Positions 41,359 to 50,371 of a DNA stretch of 64,000 nucleotides are shown one piece after another. Source of the DNA: 34-65-8 sp046294735 (GTDB lineage: Bacteria > Pseudomonadota > Alphaproteobacteria > Sphingomonadales > Sphingomonadaceae); NCBI GenBank assembly GCA_046294735.1, contig JBKBKB010000002.1, positions 1-64,000 of the forward strand, read 5' to 3'. Position numbers and translations under genes: made by a program. The stretch's first letter is position 1, and the number at the start of each line of letters is the position of its first letter. The notes beneath the pieces are model-generated. The model was not told where the DNA came from. It made no database searches and saw only the letters and a list, made by a program, of their open reading frames with translations.

Positions 41359-42690
41359 ATGAAACCCTACGCGCCCCCGAAGACCTACCGGGTCAAGAGC
41401 TTCGGCTGCCAGATGAACGTCTATGACGGCGAACGAATGGCCGAACTGCTGGCCGCGCAGGGCATCGCCCCGGCCCCGGAAGGCGAGGAAGCGGACCTGG
41501 TCGTCCTCAACACCTGCCACATCCGCGAGAAGGCGGCGGAAAAGGTCTATTCCGATATCGGCCGGCTGGTGAAGGCCGGGCGCGAGGCGGGCAAGGATCC
41601 GCTGATCGCGGTGGCCGGCTGCGTCGCGCAGGCGGAAGGCGAGGAGATCATGGCCCGCGCCCCGGCAGTCAGCATGGTGGTCGGCCCGCAGGCCTATCAT
41701 CGCCTGCCCCAGATGCTCGACAAAGCCGTGAACGGCGAGCGTTCGACCGACACCGACATGCCGCCGATTGCCAAGTTCGACGCCCTGCCCGCGCGGCGCA
41801 AGATCGGCCCCTGCGCCTTCCTCACCGTGCAGGAAGGGTGCGACAAGTTCTGCACTTATTGCGTGGTGCCCTATACCCGCGGGGCGGAAATATCCCGTCC
41901 GTTCAGCGATCTGATGACCGAAGCTGCGAAACTGGTCGAATCCGGGGCGCGCGAGATCACCCTGCTCGGTCAGAACGTCAACGCCTGGAGCGGGGAGGAT
42001 GATAAGGGCCGCGCGCTTGGGCTTGGCGGTCTGATCAGGCGGCTCGCGGACATCGATGGCCTTGCCCGGATCCGTTACACCACCAGCCACCCGGCCGATA
42101 TGAATGAGGAACTGATCGCAGCCCACGGCGAAGTAGGCAAGCTCATGCCTTACCTCCACCTGCCGGTGCAGTCGGGCAATGACCGGGTGCTGAAGGCGAT
42201 GAACCGCAGCCACACAGCGGAGAGCTATCTCAGCCTGCTCGACCGGTTCCGCGCTGCCCGGCCGGACATGGCGCTGAGCGGCGATTTCATCGTCGGCTTT
42301 CCGGGTGAGACCGATGCCGAATTCGAAGACACGCTGAAACTGGTCGATGCGGTGGGCTACGCACAGGCCTACAGCTTCAAGTATTCGCCCCGCCCCGGCA
42401 CCCCGGCGGCCACGATGGACGGCCAGATTGCGCCCGAAGTCATGGACGATCGGCTCCAGCGCCTGCAGGCTGCGCTCAATCGCGACCAACTGGCCTTCAA
42501 CCAGGCCAGCGTGGGCAAACGCTGCTCGGTGCTGGTCGAGCGCAGGGGCAAGCATCCCGGCCAGTGGCTCGGCAAGTCACCGTGGCTGCAATCTGTCTGG
42601 TTCGAAGGCACAGCGGCAATCGGCGACCTGGTCGAGGTCGAACTGGTCGAGGCCGGGCCGAACTCGCTCGCGGGGCGGCTGCCGGGCTGA
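41359..42690 (+). CDS. miaB: tRNA-2-methylthio-N6-dimethylallyladenosine synthase
   Basis: Radical-SAM methylthiotransferase of 443 residues that adds the methylthio group at A37 of tRNAs reading UNN codons. The auxiliary cluster cysteines are C17 (SFGCQMN), C53 (NTCHIRE) and C88 (AGCVAQ); the radical-SAM cluster is C161, C165 and C168 in GCDKFCTYCVVPYTRG. The C-terminal TRAM domain begins about residue 385 with KRCSVLVERRGKHPGQWLGKSPWLQSVWF. The classic downstream partner phoH follows after an inverted hypothetical gene. Confidence 0.96.
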   Translation: MKPYAPPKTYRVKSFGCQMNVYDGERMAELLAAQGIAPAPEGEEADLVVLNTCHIREKAAEKVYSDIGRLVKAGREAGKDPLIAVAGCVAQAEGEEIMARAPAVSMVVGPQAYHRLPQMLDKAVNGERSTDTDMPPIAKFDALPARRKIGPCAFLTVQEGCDKFCTYCVVPYTRGAEISRPFSDLMTEAAKLVESGAREITLLGQNVNAWSGEDDKGRALGLGGLIRRLADIDGLARIRYTTSHPADMNEELIAAHGEVGKLMPYLHLPVQSGNDRVLKAMNRSHTAESYLSLLDRFRAARPDMALSGDFIVGFPGETDAEFEDTLKLVDAVGYAQAYSFKYSPRPGTPAATMDGQIAPEVMDDRLQRLQAALNRDQLAFNQASVGKRCSVLVERRGKHPGQWLGKSPWLQSVWFEGTAAIGDLVEVELVEAGPNSLAGRLPG

Positions 42691-42694
42691 GCTG

Positions 42695-43558
42695 CTACTC
42701 CGCCGGGTCCCGCCGGAAACTGCGCGCCGCTGCACCATAGACCGCATTGCCCGAGGCGTTGGCGCGAATCTGGTAGACCCCGCGCAGGTAAGCCAGGTCG
42801 AACTGGGTCAACTGATCCGGTGCCATGTCTGGGGCAACGAACAGTGACATCATGGTTGGCATCGCATCATCCGCTGGCTGCTCGATTTCGCTGGTCGGGG
42901 CCAGCAGGCGCATGGCGGCATAGTCAGCCAGTTGGACTGCTGTCTTCCCGGCGATCTCGTTGCTGTCGATCACCACCACCGAACCGACCACGTCGATCCG
43001 AATCGGCTGGTTGAGCCGACCGGTCTGATACTGGCGGTTAAGCGGCAGCCCGCCGCCGCCCTCGACATCGAACTTGCGGCCATCCACCCCACGCACTTCG
43101 GTCACCTGCCAGGCGAAAGCCGGATCGCGCGAGGTCAGGATCGACTTGATCCGGCTCTCACCCAGCCCGGCGAAGATCCAACGGTGCTGCTTGCGGGTCT
43201 TTTCCAGCTGCTGGCGCCCGTTGCGGGCGAAGACCACCAGTGCGTTGGGCTGGCAATTACCCTCTGCCACCGGCACATCGGACAGCTTGGCTATCTCCAC
43301 GATGCGGGCAGCAAAGCTTCCCGCCCAGGCATCGTTCACACCCCCCACGGCCAGGCACAGCGGCTCATAGAAGCGCGGCAAAGGCCGGCCGACCTTGAGA
43401 TGGCCGGATACTTCGCGGGCCAGGGCGCGGACCGCCGCTTCCTGTGCCTTGCGCTCACCCTCGACCACGATTTCGGGTGCAACCTGATCGTCGGCCAGCG
43501 CCGCAGAAACCGGCACAAAAGCGATCAATCCCGCAGCAAACAAACCTAAGATACGCAT
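42695..43558 (-). CDS. Secreted hypothetical protein inserted between miaB and phoH
   Basis: 287 residues. A signal peptide (1-22, ending ALADD) is followed by APEIVVEGERKAQEAAVRALAREVSGHLKVGRPLPRFYEPLCLAVGGVNDAWAGSFAARIVEIA, a stretch seen in sphingomonad exported proteins of unknown function, and NGRQQLEKTRKQHRWIFAGLGES. Two cysteines (LCLAV and GNCQP) may pair. AAAGGG lies upstream of the ATG. It faces miaB and interrupts an otherwise co-directional block, with only 4 bp to the miaB stop. No domain name is supported. Confidence 0.75.
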   Translation of the reverse strand: MRILGLFAAGLIAFVPVSAALADDQVAPEIVVEGERKAQEAAVRALAREVSGHLKVGRPLPRFYEPLCLAVGGVNDAWAGSFAARIVEIAKLSDVPVAEGNCQPNALVVFARNGRQQLEKTRKQHRWIFAGLGESRIKSILTSRDPAFAWQVTEVRGVDGRKFDVEGGGGLPLNRQYQTGRLNQPIRIDVVGSVVVIDSNEIAGKTAVQLADYAAMRLLAPTSEIEQPADDAMPTMMSLFVAPDMAPDQLTQFDLAYLRGVYQIRANASGNAVYGAAARSFRRDPAE

Positions 43559-43738
43559 GGCAAACCCTTTTCCGGCTATCGGAAGACCCGGCGCAGATGG
43601 TGCTGCGCGTTGCCGCGCACAAGCCCGCTTGGACCGGATGCCGATAATCCCCGTCCAACTGCAAGGCCGTGCTTGCCAGGTTCGACGAACGCTCTAGTCT
43701 GGCCGGACCAGTTGTGAAAGGAGCGCGCCAAGCCTCGC

Positions 43739-44788
43739 ATGGGCCGTCGACCAACCCGCGCCGGACACCCGGCCACCTCACCCTCCCCTGTCGACCTGCG
43801 CGAAGTCCGCCGCGCCAGGGCAGAAATGGCCTTCGATAACCAGAGCCTGCTGGTGCCGCTGTTCGGCCAGTTTGATGCGAACCTCGTCCAGGTGGAAAAC
43901 CGGCTTGGCGTGTTCATTTCCGCGCGCGGCGACCGGGTGATGATTGAAGGCCCGGAAGACAGCGTTGCCCGAGCCCGCGACACGCTTCAGTCGATGTACG
44001 ACCGTCTGGCGCTGGGGCAGGAACTGGACGTCGGCGCGATCGAGGCGCTGATTGCCATGTCCAACGAGCCAACGCTGGACGGGATCGTTACGGGGGAAAA
44101 CGGCGGCCCACCAATCATGATCCGCACCCGGCGCAAGACCATCGTGCCGCGCAGCGCCACCCAGGCGACCTATATGCGCGCGCTCGCCCGCGACGACATC
44201 ATCTTTGCGCTTGGCCCGGCGGGCACCGGCAAGACCTACCTCGCGGTGGCGCAGGCGGTGGCGCAACTGATCAGCGGCAGCGTCCAGCGCCTGATCCTCA
44301 GCCGCCCGGCGGTGGAAGCGGGTGAAAAGCTCGGTTTCCTGCCCGGCGACATGAAGGACAAGGTCGACCCCTACCTGCGCCCGCTATACGATGCGCTCTA
44401 TGACACCATGCCGCCCGAGCAGGTCGAACGGCGGCTTGCCAGCGGCGAGATCGAGATCGCCCCGATTGCCTTCATGCGCGGGCGCACGCTGGCGGACAGC
44501 TTTATCATCCTCGACGAGGCGCAGAACACCACCCGCGAACAGATGAAGATGTTCCTCACCCGGTTCGGCCAGAACAGCCGGATGGTCGTCTGCGGCGACC
44601 CTCGCCAGGTCGATATTCCCGGCGGCGGCCGGATGAGCGGCCTCGCCGACGCGGTCGAGAAGCTGGAGGGCGTCGAAGGCTTTGGCACCATCCGCTTCAC
44701 TGCCGCCGACGTGGTCCGCCACCCGATCGTGGGCCGGATCGTGGAGGCGTATGAGGGTAAGGACGATGACCGGGGAAGGGACAGCTGA
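43739..44788 (+). CDS. ybeZ: PhoH-family ATPase (YbeZ)
   Basis: 349 residues. P-loop NTPase linked to RNA metabolism and ribosome maturation with YbeY. An N-terminal KH-like domain (LAFDN-type start MAFDNQSLLVPLFGQFDANLVQVENRLGVFISARG) leads to Walker A GPAGTGKTYLAVAQ (about residues 160-173) and Walker B FIILDEAQNTTREQMKMFL, with sensor motif VVCGDPRQVDIP. The SD AAGGAG lies about 15 nt from ATG 43739, farther than usual, so the first residues are uncertain. It is followed 81 bp later by ybeY. Confidence 0.95.
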   Translation: MGRRPTRAGHPATSPSPVDLREVRRARAEMAFDNQSLLVPLFGQFDANLVQVENRLGVFISARGDRVMIEGPEDSVARARDTLQSMYDRLALGQELDVGAIEALIAMSNEPTLDGIVTGENGGPPIMIRTRRKTIVPRSATQATYMRALARDDIIFALGPAGTGKTYLAVAQAVAQLISGSVQRLILSRPAVEAGEKLGFLPGDMKDKVDPYLRPLYDALYDTMPPEQVERRLASGEIEIAPIAFMRGRTLADSFIILDEAQNTTREQMKMFLTRFGQNSRMVVCGDPRQVDIPGGGRMSGLADAVEKLEGVEGFGTIRFTAADVVRHPIVGRIVEAYEGKDDDRGRDS

Positions 44789-44869
44789 CCTTCCGGTATG
44801 AGACACCCCAAAAGCGATGGAATCCCATTGCGTGACGTGAAAACCGGTAGCCAGAGGGCCCGCTGAACC

Positions 44870-45364
44870 TTGCAACTCGATATCGACATAGAAGACTGGC
44901 CTGCGGGCGACTGGGACGCCCTGGCAGAGCGCGCTGCGGCGGCGGCGTCTGAGGTTGAACCCGCGCTCGCCAACGCGCGGCTGGAAGCGAGCCTGCTGTT
45001 CACTAATGACGCGGAAGTACACGCGCTCAACCGCGAATGGCGCGGGCGCGACCGGCCAACCAATGTGCTCAGCTTCCCGATGCTGGAGCAGGAGGAACTC
45101 GACCACCTGGGCCCGGATGGCCCGCCGGTCATGCTGGGCGATATCGCACTCGCTTTCGAGACCTGCGCCCGCGAGGCGGCGGAGAAGAACGTGCCGCTGG
45201 AACACCATGCCGCGCACCTGATCGTGCACGGCCTGCTTCATCTGGCGGGCCACGACCATGTCGATTCCGACACACAGGCCGAGGCGATGGAAGCGCTGGA
45301 GGTCAAGGCACTTGCATTTCTGGGCATCGCGGACCCATATGGCCCCAGCGAACAACAGGAGTGA
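44870..45364 (+). CDS. ybeY: rRNA maturation endoribonuclease YbeY
   Basis: 164-residue zinc metalloprotein required for 16S 3'-end maturation and ribosome quality control. The zinc site is HGLLHLAGHDH (H-x3-H-x5-H, about residues 109-119). RPTNVLSFPMLEQEELDHLG and MLGDIALAFETCAREA are the other conserved blocks. The start is a TTG at 44870 (LQLDIDIEDW); no ATG or GTG fits the family N-terminus. It overlaps or abuts corC and follows ybeZ, the classic trio with a membrane haemolysin-like protein. Confidence 0.93.
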   Translation: MQLDIDIEDWPAGDWDALAERAAAAASEVEPALANARLEASLLFTNDAEVHALNREWRGRDRPTNVLSFPMLEQEELDHLGPDGPPVMLGDIALAFETCAREAAEKNVPLEHHAAHLIVHGLLHLAGHDHVDSDTQAEAMEALEVKALAFLGIADPYGPSEQQE

Positions 45365-45375
45365 CGCACGGGGCC

Positions 45376-46296
45376 ATGCCCGATTCCCAAACTTCCGCCG
45401 GAGATGCGGACAGTAGCCGCAGCCTTTGGCTGACCATTCGCAACTTCTTTGACGGCAGCAATGGCGACCGCTCGCTCCGTGCCCAGCTTGAAGAAGCCAT
45501 CGACGAACACGAAGAGGAAAGCGGCGCTGGCAAGAGCCATGCCCCGGTCGACGGCGACCTCATGCCGCTCGAGCGGCAGATGCTGCGCAACCTGCTCCAC
45601 TTCAGCGAGCACGATGCCGATGACGTGGCGATCCCGCGCGGAGAGATCGTGGCGGTCGATGCCGCGATCGGCTGGGATGAACTGATCGCAATGTTCGCGG
45701 AGGAAGGCCATTCCCGTATGCCGGTCTACCGCGGCACGCTCGACGACGTGATCGGGATGATTCATATCAAGGACGTGTTCCCGCACCTCGCCCGCGGTGC
45801 CGTGCCGGAGGACTGGACCGCGCTGATGCGCCAGCCGCTCTATGTTTCGCAATCCCGCAAGGCGATCGACGTGCTGGCCGAAATGCGCGCGCGCCGGATG
45901 CACCTGGCGATCGTGCTCGACGAGTTTTCCGGCACCGACGGGGTGATCACAATCGAGGACCTGGTCGAGGAAATCGTCGGCAATATCGAGGACGAACATG
46001 ACGACGCCCCGCAGGAGCTGATCCGTCTGGTCGAGGACGGCATCTGGGAATGCGATGCCCGGGCCGAGCTGGAGGATGTGGCCGAGAAAATCGATCCGCG
46101 TCTGGCCGAAACCGAGGACGCAGTCGACACGCTGGGCGGGCTCACCTTTATCCTCGCCGAGCAGGTTCCGCCGGTCGGAACCGTGGTCGAGCATCCGAGC
46201 GGATGGCGGATCGAGGTGATCGAGGGCGACGAGACGCATGTGCAGAAACTGCGCCTCCACGCCCCCGAACCGGCACTGCTTGCAAGCGAGGGCTGA
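45376..46296 (+). CDS. corC: HlyC/CorC-family CBS-domain protein
   Basis: 306 residues without membrane helices: an acidic N-terminal part (LEEAIDEHEEESGAG), two CBS domains (about residues 75-200, with PRGEIVAVDA, FAEEGHSRMPVYRGTLDDVIGMIHIKDV and LDEFSGTDGVITIEDLVEEIVGNIEDEHD) and a C-terminal CorC-HlyC FAD-binding-like transport-associated domain ending in ETHVQKLRLH. The family modulates Mg2+/Co2+ efflux. ATG 45376 is given; an in-frame GTG at 45361 overlapping the ybeY stop by 4 bp is equally possible. An lnt gene, often next, does not follow. Confidence 0.9.
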   Translation: MPDSQTSAGDADSSRSLWLTIRNFFDGSNGDRSLRAQLEEAIDEHEEESGAGKSHAPVDGDLMPLERQMLRNLLHFSEHDADDVAIPRGEIVAVDAAIGWDELIAMFAEEGHSRMPVYRGTLDDVIGMIHIKDVFPHLARGAVPEDWTALMRQPLYVSQSRKAIDVLAEMRARRMHLAIVLDEFSGTDGVITIEDLVEEIVGNIEDEHDDAPQELIRLVEDGIWECDARAELEDVAEKIDPRLAETEDAVDTLGGLTFILAEQVPPVGTVVEHPSGWRIEVIEGDETHVQKLRLHAPEPALLASEG

Positions 46297-46373
46297 TTTT
46301 TTCGTCCGGCCGTTGCTGTTTTTGCATCCTTTGCGCTCGACTTGCGTAGCTTCTCGCGCAAGGAGAATGCCAC

Positions 46374-47258
46374 ATGCCTGCTCGTCGCCTGCCCCCGCTC
46401 CGCGCCCTCGAGGCGTTCATGCGCACGGTCCGCTCCGGCTCTGCCCGGGCGGCCTCTGACGAACTCGGGCTCAGCCCCTCGGCGCTATCGCGCCGGATCG
46501 CCAATCTGGAGGACTTCGTCGGCAAGAAGCTGTTCACCCGGGCCCGCCAGTCGATGCAGCTGACCGACGACGGGCACAATTTCTACGAAGCGGTCAGCCC
46601 CCATTTCGATGCCCTGGGCCGGGCGGTGGAGGGGCAGTCGGAGAAAGTCTCGCTGCTGCGGCTCCATCTGGGTGTGTTGCCGCTGTTCGGCAGCCAGCGG
46701 CTGTTCCCGCGCCTGGCCGAACTGCGGCGGCTCCATCCGCTGCTGCACATCGACATCGACACCGGGCCGCATCTGGAGGACCGGGTCGGCGACACGCTCG
46801 ATGCGGCGATCATCCTCAGCAAGGGGCCGGAAACCACGCTCCATGCGGTGCGGCTCGACTACAACAAGGTCCATGCCATCACCAGCCAGACCCTGGCCGA
46901 GCAGCTGGGCGATGCCCCGGACAAGGACCGGCTGTCCCGCCAGACCTTCCTGATCCACAACGAGCTGCCGGACAGTTTTACCGCTTGGAAGCGCGCGCTC
47001 GACCTGGAGGATCTCGAACCGGCGGCGATCGACCATTACGATTCCGGGCAGCTGCTACTCGCAGCCGCAGCCGAAGGCCTGGGCATCGCGATCATGCACG
47101 ACGACCACCTGCGGCGGGCCGAGGACAGCCGCCTGACCAACCTTTACGGCGCGAAAGTCGAAAGCCCCTACAGCTACTGGTTCGTGTGCAAGCCGACCGC
47201 GCTGGAAGAACGCCCGGTTCGCCTGTTCCACGACTGGCTGGTGCAAGCGGGGCTATAG
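46374..47258 (+). CDS. LysR-type transcriptional regulator, GcvA-like
   Basis: 294 residues with a winged HTH at 7-65 (LPPLRALEAFMRTVRSGSARAASDELGLSPSALSRRIANLEDFVG) and an effector domain. The LPPLRALEAF opening is characteristic of the GcvA branch. ATG 46374 has AAGGAG about 9 nt upstream. It is not divergent from an obvious target: corC lies upstream on the same strand and a cyclophilin converges from the other side, so its regulon is not evident. Confidence 0.92.
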   Translation: MPARRLPPLRALEAFMRTVRSGSARAASDELGLSPSALSRRIANLEDFVGKKLFTRARQSMQLTDDGHNFYEAVSPHFDALGRAVEGQSEKVSLLRLHLGVLPLFGSQRLFPRLAELRRLHPLLHIDIDTGPHLEDRVGDTLDAAIILSKGPETTLHAVRLDYNKVHAITSQTLAEQLGDAPDKDRLSRQTFLIHNELPDSFTAWKRALDLEDLEPAAIDHYDSGQLLLAAAAEGLGIAIMHDDHLRRAEDSRLTNLYGAKVESPYSYWFVCKPTALEERPVRLFHDWLVQAGL

Positions 47259-47276
47259 CCCCGCCTACCGATCAGA

Positions 47277-47741
47277 TCAGGCCACTGTGGCCTTGACAAT
47301 CACGCCCGGACTGCGCGGCGGTTCGCCCACTGGCAAGGAATCGACGTGTTCCATGCCGCTCTCAACTTGGCCCCACACGGTGTATTGCCGGTCAAGGAAA
47401 CGGGCATCGTCGAAGCAGATGAAGAACTGGCTGTTGGCGCTGTCGGGCACCTGGGTGCGGGCCATCGAGCATACGCCGCGCACGTGCGGTTCGGCGTTGA
47501 ACTCGGCCTTCAGGTCGGGCTTCTTGCTGCCGCCCATGCCGGTGCCGTTGGGGCAGCCGCCTTGGGCCATGAAGCCGGGGATCACCCGGTGGAACTTGAC
47601 CCCGTCATAGAAGCCTTCGCCTACCAGTTCGGTGATGCGCGCGACATGGCCGGGGGCGAGATCGGGGCGCAGCTTGATGACGACATCACCGCCCTTTCCA
47701 TCGCCGCAATCGAGAGTGAGGGTAAGCGTCTGTCCGGTCAT
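47277..47741 (-). CDS. ppiB: Cyclophilin-type peptidyl-prolyl cis-trans isomerase
   Basis: 154-residue cytoplasmic cyclophilin. It has the core motif FHRVIPGFMAQGGCPNGTGMGG at about residues 50-70, QFFICFDDARFLDRQYTVWGQV near residue 105-125, and no signal peptide, so PpiB rather than the exported PpiA. Catalytic Arg is in FHRV. Prolyl isomerisation assists protein folding. It converges on the LysR gene with 18 bp between stops and has an upstream gap of about 100 bp shared with the divergent mgtE. Confidence 0.94.
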   Translation of the reverse strand: MTGQTLTLTLDCGDGKGGDVVIKLRPDLAPGHVARITELVGEGFYDGVKFHRVIPGFMAQGGCPNGTGMGGSKKPDLKAEFNAEPHVRGVCSMARTQVPDSANSQFFICFDDARFLDRQYTVWGQVESGMEHVDSLPVGEPPRSPGVIVKATVA

Positions 47742-47848
47742 CGGGAATCTCCATGGTTTCGCCGGGGCGATATAGGGCTTGTGTGCCCATTGTCACCCCG
47801 CCCGCTGCCATGCCTTGCATTTCTGCCGCTGCTGCCTAGACCGGCGCC

Positions 47849-49297
47849 ATGGTCGATCCCGCCCCTCTCGACGACGATCTGCTCACCGCCGATGTGGCGG
47901 AAGAGGATGGCGCGCGCCCCGACGACCGGATCGACGACGCCCGTCTCGATACCGAAAACACGCTCAAGAAGGACTATGTCCGCCGCGTGCGCGAGGCGCT
48001 CGACGCGGGCGACAAGGGGCTGGTCTACGACCTGGTCGAACCGCTCCATGCGGCCGACATCGCTGACCTGATCGAACTGCTGGAGCGGGACGAGCGCGCC
48101 GTGCTGGCCGCTGCAATCACCGACCTGATGACCTCGGACGTGATTGCCGAGCTCAACGACTGGGTCCGCGAAAGCATGATGGAAGCGCTGCCGGCCGATG
48201 CCGTCGCCGCCATCGCGGAGCAGCTGGAAACCGATGACGCGGTTCAGCTGATCGAGGATCTCGACGAGGAAGACCAGCAGGCGGTGCTGGCGGAGATGGA
48301 CGACGAGGACCGCGTCGCCATCGAGACCGCCCTTGCCTACCCCGAGGAAACTGCCGGCCGCCTGATGAGCCGCGACGTGGTCGCGGTGCCCGAGCACATG
48401 ACCGTGGGTGACCTGATCGACTACCTGCGCGACCAGGGCGAGCTGGCCCCGGAGTTCTACGAAGTGTTCGTGGTCGACCATCGCCATCACCCGGTCGGCA
48501 CCTGCGCGCTGTCATGGCTGCTGACCACCCCGCGCAACATCGCGCTGGCCGACGTGATGAAGCGGGACCAGACCCTGATCCCGGTCGGGCTCGACCAGGA
48601 AGAGGTCGCGCTGATGTTCCAGAAATACGCCCTGATCTCGGCCGCCGTGGTCGACGAGGAAGGGCGGCTGGTCGGGCAGATGACGGTCGACGACATTGTC
48701 CACATCATCGCCGAGGAAGCGGGCGAGGACGTGCTGCTGCTATCCGGTGCGGGCGATGGCGACATCAACGAGCCGATCCGCGAAGCCTATACCGCGCGGG
48801 TCCGCTGGCTGGTGGCGAACCTCGGCACTGCCGTGGTCGGCAGCGCGATCATCGCCTTCTTCGGCGCGGCGATCGAGCAACTGGTCGCGCTGGCGGTGCT
48901 GATGCCGATCGTCGCCAGCATCGGCGGCAATGCCGGCACCCAGACCATGGCAGTGGCAGTGCGCGCCATCGCCATGAACCAGCTTACTCGCGCCAATACC
49001 GGGCGCATCCTGTGGCGCGAGCTGCGCGTGGCCGTGCTCAATGGGGCGACCATCGCGGTGCTGATCGGACTGGCGACGGCGTTCCTGTTCTCACCGATGC
49101 TGGGTGTGGTGATCGCCGTGGCGATGGTCATCAACATCATCATCGCCGGGCTGGCGGGCGTGCTGGTGCCGGTCATTTTCGACCGGCTAAAGCAGGACCC
49201 GGCGGTCGCCAGCAGCGTGTTTGTGACCATGATCACCGATTCGATGGGCTTCTTCGCGTTCCTCGGCCTGGCAGTGGCGAGCGGACTGACGGGTTGA
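47849..49297 (+). CDS. mgtE: Magnesium transporter MgtE
   Basis: 482 residues: an acidic N-terminal MgtE_N superhelix (about 40-160), two CBS domains (160-290) with MSRDVVAVPEHMTVGDLIDYL and ISAAVVDEEGRLVGQMTVDDI, and a five-helix membrane domain containing the selectivity motif PIVASIGGNAGTQTMAVAVRA near residue 360. The cytoplasmic parts sense Mg2+ and close the channel. No M-box riboswitch is seen in the 107-bp gap before it. A DUF1489 gene follows 4 bp later. Confidence 0.95.
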   Translation: MVDPAPLDDDLLTADVAEEDGARPDDRIDDARLDTENTLKKDYVRRVREALDAGDKGLVYDLVEPLHAADIADLIELLERDERAVLAAAITDLMTSDVIAELNDWVRESMMEALPADAVAAIAEQLETDDAVQLIEDLDEEDQQAVLAEMDDEDRVAIETALAYPEETAGRLMSRDVVAVPEHMTVGDLIDYLRDQGELAPEFYEVFVVDHRHHPVGTCALSWLLTTPRNIALADVMKRDQTLIPVGLDQEEVALMFQKYALISAAVVDEEGRLVGQMTVDDIVHIIAEEAGEDVLLLSGAGDGDINEPIREAYTARVRWLVANLGTAVVGSAIIAFFGAAIEQLVALAVLMPIVASIGGNAGTQTMAVAVRAIAMNQLTRANTGRILWRELRVAVLNGATIAVLIGLATAFLFSPMLGVVIAVAMVINIIIAGLAGVLVPVIFDRLKQDPAVASSVFVTMITDSMGFFAFLGLAVASGLTG

Positions 49298-49301
49298 TTC
49301 G

Positions 49302-49694
49302 ATGCCGCTCCACATGACCAAGATCGCGTTCGGCGCGAAAAGCTGGGACGATCTGGCCGGGTGGTACGAGGGGCGGCGCGAGGTGCGCCTCACCACCCGC
49401 TACCTGCCCAAGCGGCACGAGGAAATGGTAGGCGGCTCGCTCTACTGGATCCTCGACCACACGCTGGTAGCGCGCAGCGCAATCCACGGCTTCAGCGTAG
49501 CCACCGGGGGGCGCTGGCATATCGATCTGGAGCCGGTGCTGATCCGCGTCGAACCGCGCCCCAAGCGCGCCCACCAGGGCTGGCGCTACCTCGCCGATGA
49601 AGACGCCCCGCGCGACCTCGGCGTGGGCGAAGCGGCAGGCGATGTGCTGCCTGCATCGGTCATGAAGGAACTGGCCAAGCTGGGGCTGGTCTAG
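49302..49694 (+). CDS. DUF1489 family protein
   Basis: 130 residues, the family's usual size, restricted to alphaproteobacteria. Diagnostic strings are MTKIAFGAKSWDDLAGWYEGR, TRYLPKRHEEMVGGSLYWILDHTLVARSAIHGF and VLIRVEPRPKRAHQGWRYLADEDAPRDLG. No catalytic motif is recognised; it may bind nucleic acid because of its basic face. It is coupled to mgtE by 4-bp spacing and ends 4 bp into the convergent FrnE gene. Confidence 0.9.
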   Translation: MPLHMTKIAFGAKSWDDLAGWYEGRREVRLTTRYLPKRHEEMVGGSLYWILDHTLVARSAIHGFSVATGGRWHIDLEPVLIRVEPRPKRAHQGWRYLADEDAPRDLGVGEAAGDVLPASVMKELAKLGLV

Positions 49695-50371
49695 AGCCCC
49701 CGCTCGGCCACCCGGCGCAGGGCGGTGGCGTAAGTCTCCGGCGCCTGCGCGCCGGGGATCAGGAACTTGCCCTGCACCACCATCGCGGGGACGCCGGTCA
49801 CGTTCATGTCCCACGCCTGCTGTTCCTCGGCCCGCACCCGTGCGCCAATGGCGGGGTCGCTCAGCGCGGCGAGCGATCCGGCGCGGTCAAGCCCGACCTC
49901 TTCCGCCACATCGAGCAGGACATCGCGTGCGCCGATCCGGCGGCGTTGATTGAAGTGGGCGCGAAACAGGGCGAGTTTCAGTTCCGTCTGCATTGCCGGG
50001 CCGTATTCCTCCAGCGCCCAGGTGAGCAGGCAATGCGCGGCGAAGGTGTTCCACATCATCGCGGGCGGGGCATCGCCCTCACCCTCCCATGCGAGGCTGA
50101 TCCCGGCGCTGTCGGCGATCGCCTTCATCTGCCCGCGCACGGTATCGGTTTCTGCGGCGCTGCGGCGGTACTTGCGGGCCAGATGCGCGCTCTGTTCCTC
50201 GCCGCTTTCGGGCATCTCGGGGTTCAGTTCGAACGGGCGCCAGCGCACTTCGGCTTCGATCTCGCCCTCAAGCTGATCGAGCGCCCTGGAGAGCTGGCCA
50301 TAGCCGATCGCGCACCATGGGCACATGACATCAGACCAAATGTCGATGGTAAGGCGAGTGGGCGCGCTCAC
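49691..50371 (-). CDS. DsbA-family oxidoreductase, FrnE-like
   Basis: 226 residues, cytoplasmic (no signal peptide). The thioredoxin active site is SDVMCPWCAIGY (CPWC, near residue 18) and the cis-proline loop is VTGVPAMVVQGKFLIPGAQ near residue 200. FrnE-type enzymes form or isomerise disulfides and bind zinc during stress. GTG 50371 is chosen because it overlaps the nudC stop by 4 bp (GTGA); a GTG at 50383 would add four residues. The nudC-frnE coupling fits a redox-stress role. Confidence 0.9.
   Translation of the reverse strand: MSAPTRLTIDIWSDVMCPWCAIGYGQLSRALDQLEGEIEAEVRWRPFELNPEMPESGEEQSAHLARKYRRSAAETDTVRGQMKAIADSAGISLAWEGEGDAPPAMMWNTFAAHCLLTWALEEYGPAMQTELKLALFRAHFNQRRRIGARDVLLDVAEEVGLDRAGSLAALSDPAIGARVRAEEQQAWDMNVTGVPAMVVQGKFLIPGAQAPETYATALRRVAERGL

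Noticed and set aside
40519..42555. 678-codon - frame over plsC and miaB
   Set aside because: Antisense shadow; miaB and plsC are unambiguous on the + strand.
44798..44866. 22-codon ORF between ybeZ and ybeY (starts MRHPKSDGIP)
   Set aside because: It fits the gap neatly but has no clear ribosome-binding site and no known match; kept out until conservation is shown.
47742..47848. Possible M-box riboswitch before mgtE
   Set aside because: The gap is only 107 bp and shows no M-box conserved segments.
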